From NCBI GenBank assembly GCA_910588895.1, contig CAJUSS010000140.1, positions 1-8,862 of the forward strand: a stretch of DNA of 8,862 bases, in the 5' to 3' direction. Of this stretch, positions 6,477 through 8,862 are shown one piece after another. Source of the stretch: an uncultured Lachnospiraceae bacterium. GTDB lineage: Bacteria > Bacillota > Clostridia > Lachnospirales > Lachnospiraceae. The translations under genes and the position numbers were made by a program. Numbering within the stretch: the first letter of the stretch is position 1; every line of letters starts with the position of its first letter. The notes beneath the pieces are model-generated. The model was not told where the DNA came from, ran no database searches, and saw only the letters and a list, made by a program, of their open reading frames with translations.

Positions 6477-6485
6477 GGAGGTGAT
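6477..6485 (+). promoter_or_regulatory. full-length Shine-Dalgarno setting a GTG start
   Basis: GGAGGTGAT matches the 16S anti-SD over nine bases. The GTG at 6490 lies 8 nt after GGAGG. GTG 6481 overlaps the SD and GTG 6487 is only 5 nt away, so 6490 is favoured. It also gives MGKKIVILNGSP, directly comparable to MSKKIVVITGSP of the neighbour. Confidence 0.7.
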
Positions 6486-6489
6486 CGTG

Positions 6490-7038
6490 GTGGGCAAGAA
6501 GATCGTTATATTGAACGGGAGTCCCAAAAGAAACGGGAATACATCTGCTCTGGTCAAAGCGTTTACAGAAGGTGCAGAGAGCGCGGGGCATACGGTCACA
6601 GAGTTTTTTCTTGACAGCATGGATATCCATGGGTGCAAGGGGTGTTTTGGCGGTCACAGCAGCGAGACATGTCCCTGTGTCCAGAAGGATGATATGTGCA
6701 AGATCTATCCGGCAGTAAAAGAATGTGAGGTGGTCGTACTGGCGTCGCCGCTGTACTATTGGAATATGAGCGGCCAGCTCCGAACGGCAGTCGACCGCCT
6801 GTTCGCGCTGGAAGAGGGGGACGGGAACCTGCTCAGAGGCCAAGGCAGAGCCTCCGCATTGCTGATGGCTGCGGAGGGATATGGCTTTGAAGATGTGGTC
6901 CTGTATCATGACCATCTGATGGAACACTTAAGATGGAAGAACCTGGGCCATGTCCTTGCCGGAGGGAATGAAAAGGCAGGGGATATCGAAGGAAAGCCGG
7001 AACTTCAAAAAGCCCGTGCATTAGGAAGCACGATCTGA
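6490..7038 (+). CDS. flavodoxin-family NAD(P)H:FMN oxidoreductase, copy 2
   Basis: The product has 182 residues and is homologous to the gene just upstream (KKIVxxxGSPxxNGN, then AGHTVT against KGHTVT). The FMN loop is NGSPKRNGNT (9-18); the second flavin-contact region is SPLYYWNMSGQLRTAVDRLF (86-105). The cysteine region differs: GCKGCFGGHSSETCPC with Cys49, 52, 61 and 63, plus Cys70, so the spacing is C-x2-C-x8-C-x-C and the compact Isf motif is stretched by an insertion. Cluster binding is therefore uncertain, and it may act as a plain FMN quinone or nitro reductase or have a different partner. The start is the GTG after a full SD, 16 nt past the upstream stop. A terminator follows at 7076-7110. 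Close spacing suggests both copies are made together, possibly as a heteromer; that is inference. Confidence 0.88.
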   Translation: MGKKIVILNGSPKRNGNTSALVKAFTEGAESAGHTVTEFFLDSMDIHGCKGCFGGHSSETCPCVQKDDMCKIYPAVKECEVVVLASPLYYWNMSGQLRTAVDRLFALEEGDGNLLRGQGRASALLMAAEGYGFEDVVLYHDHLMEHLRWKNLGHVLAGGNEKAGDIEGKPELQKARALGSTI

Positions 7039-7075
7039 TGGATAACGCAGGAAAATGATCGCTCATGGAGAGCAG

Positions 7076-7110
7076 ACAGCAGGAGTCAAAGTGATATCCT
7101 GCTGTTTTTT
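7076..7110 (+). terminator. intrinsic terminator after the flavoprotein pair
   Basis: ACAGCAGGA (7076-7084) pairs with TCCTGCTGT (7097-7105) around a 12-nt loop, and a T-tract runs from 7105 to 7110. It closes the flavoprotein operon. Confidence 0.88.
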
Positions 7111-7134
7111 GTAGTATAAAGAGGTATAATGACC

Positions 7135-7298
7135 ATGGATAGAGCAAAAAAGAAAGGATAGCAGGGGGCAAGAGGCCGCAGATCGAATCATTTTGCATGA
7201 TCGATGCTTGTTCATATGAAAAAGACACGGCTTTTGTCTGCGAGTATATAGAACGAAACGGGATATTGATCGAAGATATGGCCGAATGGGATCATTGA
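7135..7298 (+). CDS. candidate 54-residue protein across a -1 frameshift (or frameshifted remnant)
   Basis: ATG 7135 (or ATG 7129 in the same frame) opens a frame, after AGAGG at 7120-7124, that stops at TAG 7159-7161 after eight codons. Codons 4-6 are GCA AAA AAG, holding the heptamer A AAA AAG (7146-7152), the slippery site used in E. coli dnaX. A -1 shift there continues as ERIAGGKRPQIESFC... to TGA 7296-7298, giving 54 residues in total, with three Cys, an acidic C-terminus (ILIEDMAEWDH) and plausible codon use. I do not recognise the protein. An internal ATG 7197 would give only 33 residues and has no SD. Either the shift is programmed, or one A was lost from the run and this is a broken small gene. 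There is no strong downstream stem-loop, which argues for the second reading. Confidence 0.35.
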
Positions 7299-7307
7299 TG
7301 TTTGTAC

Positions 7308-7336
7308 TTGACAAAGGGTATACTTTAGAGTAGGAT
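7308..7336 (+). promoter_or_regulatory. sigma-A promoter of the AT-rich small gene
   Basis: TTGACA (7308-7313, perfect -35), 17-nt spacer, TAGGAT (7331-7336, 4 of 6). Start of transcription would be near 7343. An overlapping alternative is TTGATG (7295-7300), 18 nt, TATACT (7319-7324). The imperfect repeat TACT-ttag-AGTA (7321-7332) lies between the boxes and could be an operator. Confidence 0.6.
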
Positions 7337-7349
7337 AAAAAGTAAAACG

Positions 7350-7697
7350 ATGTTGATCGAGGAGGATAGCAGAATTCCTAATTATGGGAAAATTGGAGAG
7401 AGGGATCTGGACTTTATTGTTTTATATATTTTGGATAAGTATCCTAATATCAATACAAGTGATCTGAAGGAACATATTTGGCATTATACTGAGCCGGATG
7501 GAGTTAATCTTCTTCCTTTGGTTGACAGAAATGATATGGTAATAGATCAGATAGTGAGAAATATCATCAGCCATAGAACTGATTCATCAAATAATATCAT
7601 TAATCGAGGATTAGTTTCTTATAGTTCGGGGCGTTTGAACATCACTGCCGCTGGACGGTCAGCACTTGATACGTTTATAAAACAGAAAGCCTTATAG
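7350..7697 (+). CDS. small winged-helix-like protein, function unknown
   Basis: From ATG 7350 the product has 115 residues. The middle (GERDLDFIVLYILDKYPNIN) looks like a helix-rich domain. The C-terminal part (IVRNIISHRTDSSNNIINRGLVSYSSGRLNITAAGRSALDTF) has the helix-turn-wing-then-TxxGR look of winged-helix domains such as the N-terminal domain of Mrr-like proteins. DNA binding is inferred from pattern, not from a recognised family. The gene has markedly lower G+C than everything to its left, which suggests horizontal origin. ATG 7350 has no SD and would lie only a few nt from the predicted transcript start. An AGGAGG at 7360-7365 followed by 8 nt and ATT 7374 would give a 107-residue protein starting at PNYGKIGERD. 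A perfect terminator follows, so it is a single-gene unit. Confidence 0.7.
   Translation: MLIEEDSRIPNYGKIGERDLDFIVLYILDKYPNINTSDLKEHIWHYTEPDGVNLLPLVDRNDMVIDQIVRNIISHRTDSSNNIINRGLVSYSSGRLNITAAGRSALDTFIKQKAL
7360..7365 (+). promoter_or_regulatory. Shine-Dalgarno placed for a possible ATT start
   Basis: AGGAGG lies inside the annotated frame, exactly 8 nt before ATT 7374-7376, the same spacing seen for most genes in this window. With transcription starting near 7343 it would give a normal leader. The chance occurrence of GAG GAG GAT codons is the alternative. Confidence 0.35.
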
Positions 7698-7706
7698 AAT
7701 AGAATG

Positions 7707-7738
7707 AGCTCGTCATTTTTTGATAGACGAGCTTTTTT
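7707..7738 (+). terminator. intrinsic terminator after the small winged-helix gene
   Basis: AGCTCGTC (7707-7714) pairs perfectly with GACGAGCT (7726-7733) around an 11-nt loop, with T 7733-7738 following. Confidence 0.9.
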
Positions 7739-7987
7739 GATGATCATACCAAGCGGTTTCAGAGCAGTTTCCGTTTGGAAGCAAGGATGATGCTGGAGAT
7801 CATGGAAAATAAAGTTACGAAGAAAGATAAAATGAAGAGAGAACTTGGGATCGCAAGATGTGGCTTAACCTGTTGTTGATGTCATGAAACCTTGCTTGAA
7901 ATGGTTGTAACTCTGACGATTTTTATGGTAGAGTCCGATATTATGATCTCATTGGGAAAGCCTGATACGCTTATGTAGTGGCGGTCG
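7739..7987. other. 249-bp stretch with no supported gene
   Basis: All plus-strand frames are broken. One frame is open from 7727 to TGA 7877-7879 and reads, in part, MMLEIMENKVTKKDKMKREL. It has no SD and no family I recognise. After that stop the same frame is open again to TAG 7976-7978, just before the kinase remnant. The region may be the worn-down 5' part of that remnant, but I cannot align it. Confidence 0.4.
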
Positions 7988-8687
7988 TTGATCTTCGGAT
8001 GGTCTGGAAGGGGATCCATGGAGGAGAAGATGTTTTTTACGATCATGCACCATTTAGATCAGGCCGGGTTTGAGAGCGATAACCCTTGGAAGTGGATGCA
8101 GGTAACACATGGAGTCACCTATGAGGATATTCCAAAGGCAGGCAGCCAAAATACTATGAGGATGGATACTGGTATAGGGTCAATAACGTTGGATATGAAG
8201 GTCTGGCCGAACGCCTTGCATCAATGCTCCTTAGCCACAAACCAAAGGTTGTATGAACTGTATACCGGAGAGAACCTTCAAAACAATATAAGGGCCATTG
8301 CAGATCCGAGAGACAGGATCAGATATGCGGTCGACCTTGTTTTTGATCGTACCGGTCTGGATCGCTTGGAGTATCTGTCACAGATCCTGACATTGGATAT
8401 GCTGATCTTGAACACAGACCGTCACATTAATAAATTTTAGTATCATTGTAAATGCGGAAACTGGGATATGCAGCACAGCGCCGATCTTTGATAATGGGAA
8501 TGCTCTCTTGAGCGACTGGGAAAGATCCCATAAGGATACACTAGAAGAAAATATCGAGCTGGTTTATGGACAACCATTTGCATCAAGCCTTGAGGTACAG
8601 GCGAGGTATGCGTGAATAGGCCTGTCTATCGATCATGATGGGCTGGAACGGGAGCTGGAAGATCGAGTATCAAGGAGATGGAATACT
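7988..8687 (+). pseudogene. HipA-like serine/threonine kinase remnant
   Basis: Three pieces line up as one C-terminal kinase lobe. Piece one (7988 to TAG 8438-8440) ends in YAVDLVFDRTGLDRLEYL...LTLDMLILNTDRHINKF, with the HipA-type catalytic loop N-x-D-x-H (Asp144 counted from TTG 7988). Piece two continues in another frame from 8439 if one T of the TTTT run (8435-8438) is skipped: SIIVNAETGICSTAPIFDNGNALL, with the metal-binding DNG, to TGA 8613-8615. Piece three goes on in that same frame after the TGA: IGLSIDHDGLERELEDRVSRRWNT. So there is a frameshift, a nonsense codon and no N-terminal lobe; TTG 7988 has no SD. HipA-like kinases phosphorylate proteins such as tRNA synthetases and often form toxin-antitoxin pairs; no HipB-like partner is visible. 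The remnant is almost certainly inactive. Confidence 0.75.
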
Positions 8688-8862
8688 ATGCAGGAATATA
8701 TAAAGAACAGGGTACATGAATTGTACTGGAATGATGATATAAACTGCGCAAGGACAGCGATCATTTGTCTGAGTGGATTATTTGAAACCATGATCGAACC
8801 ACAGGTTATCTGGTCTGCGGTTGGATTGCATGGTGCAGGCGGGTATAGGGCGCAATGTGGTT
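8688..8862 (+). CDS. C_GCAxxG_C_C family redox protein, 5' part
   Basis: Only the first 58 codons are in the window. The N-terminus MQEYIKNRVHELYWNDDINCARTAIICL matches the opening of the C_GCAxxG_C_C family (a small putative redox-active protein with conserved cysteines), with Cys20 in the conserved NCA. Then GLHGAGGYRAQCG (46-58) corresponds to the glycine-rich stretch ahead of the second conserved Cys (Cys57). AAGGAG at 8672-8677 is 10 nt before ATG 8688. The frame is continuous with the kinase remnant in front, so the SD lies within that old reading frame. The gene runs off the right edge, so the later cysteines cannot be checked. The biochemical role of the family is poorly known; electron transfer is presumed. 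Confidence 0.75.
   Translation, partial: MQEYIKNRVHELYWNDDINCARTAIICLSGLFETMIEPQVIWSAVGLHGAGGYRAQCG

Noticed and set aside
6319..6927. 202-codon minus-strand frame over the two flavoprotein genes
   Set aside because: Both flavoproteins are clearly real by motif and SD; the antisense frame has no support.
7111..7134. TATAAT at 7125-7130 as a -10 box
   Set aside because: No -35 at 16-18 nt upstream (that position falls in the terminator stem and T-tract), and transcription would begin at the ATG itself.
7063..7314. 83-codon minus-strand frame in the 7039-7349 gap
   Set aside because: Contains the antisense of the intrinsic terminator and lacks an SD; no domain visible.
7988..8862. Complete toxin-antitoxin or new defence operon
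   Set aside because: The kinase has two disabling lesions and no N-terminal lobe; no HipB-like partner is adjacent and the next gene is a redox-family protein.

Overview
The window looks like chromosome of a low-GC-phylum anaerobe, most likely a Lachnospiraceae-type Clostridia. The signs are moderate G+C, strong AGGAGG-type ribosome binding sites about 8 nt from the start, textbook sigma-A promoters with 17-nt spacers, and redox and flavoprotein families typical of gut clostridia. This placement is inference; no rRNA or tRNA gene is present.

Left part (1-3337) is a thiol/sulfur-redox block. It holds the end of a membrane protein with a CxxCP iron-sulfur-type motif, a thioredoxin, and a CoA-disulfide-reductase-type flavoprotein with a C-terminal rhodanese domain. 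A convergent Crp/Fnr regulator follows, and its own promoter carries two tandem palindromes, one built into the -35 box. The thioredoxin and flavoprotein genes are almost fused (SD inside the spacer, TTG start) and clearly form one unit.

Middle part (3338-5847) is housekeeping or accessory: a beta-phosphoglucomutase-like HAD phosphatase with a near-consensus promoter, a decayed histidine phosphatase, a GNAT acetyltransferase, and 3-methyladenine DNA glycosylase I (tag), closed by a clear intrinsic terminator. Next (5928-7110) comes a tandem pair of homologous flavodoxin-fold NAD(P)H:FMN/iron-sulfur-flavoprotein genes whose cysteine motifs have diverged, with its own terminator.

Right part (7111-8862) is an eroded accessory region. 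It has a 54-residue reading frame that is only continuous through a -1 shift at an A AAA AAG heptamer, and an AT-rich winged-helix-like small protein with a strong promoter, a perfect terminator and an arguable ATT start. A HipA-like kinase remnant broken by a frameshift and a nonsense codon follows, and then the start of a C_GCAxxG_C_C-family redox protein that runs off the window. I see no CRISPR array, IS element or convincing new defence system. The most unusual signals are the A AAA AAG small gene, the tandem operators of the Crp/Fnr gene, and the cluster of broken genes.
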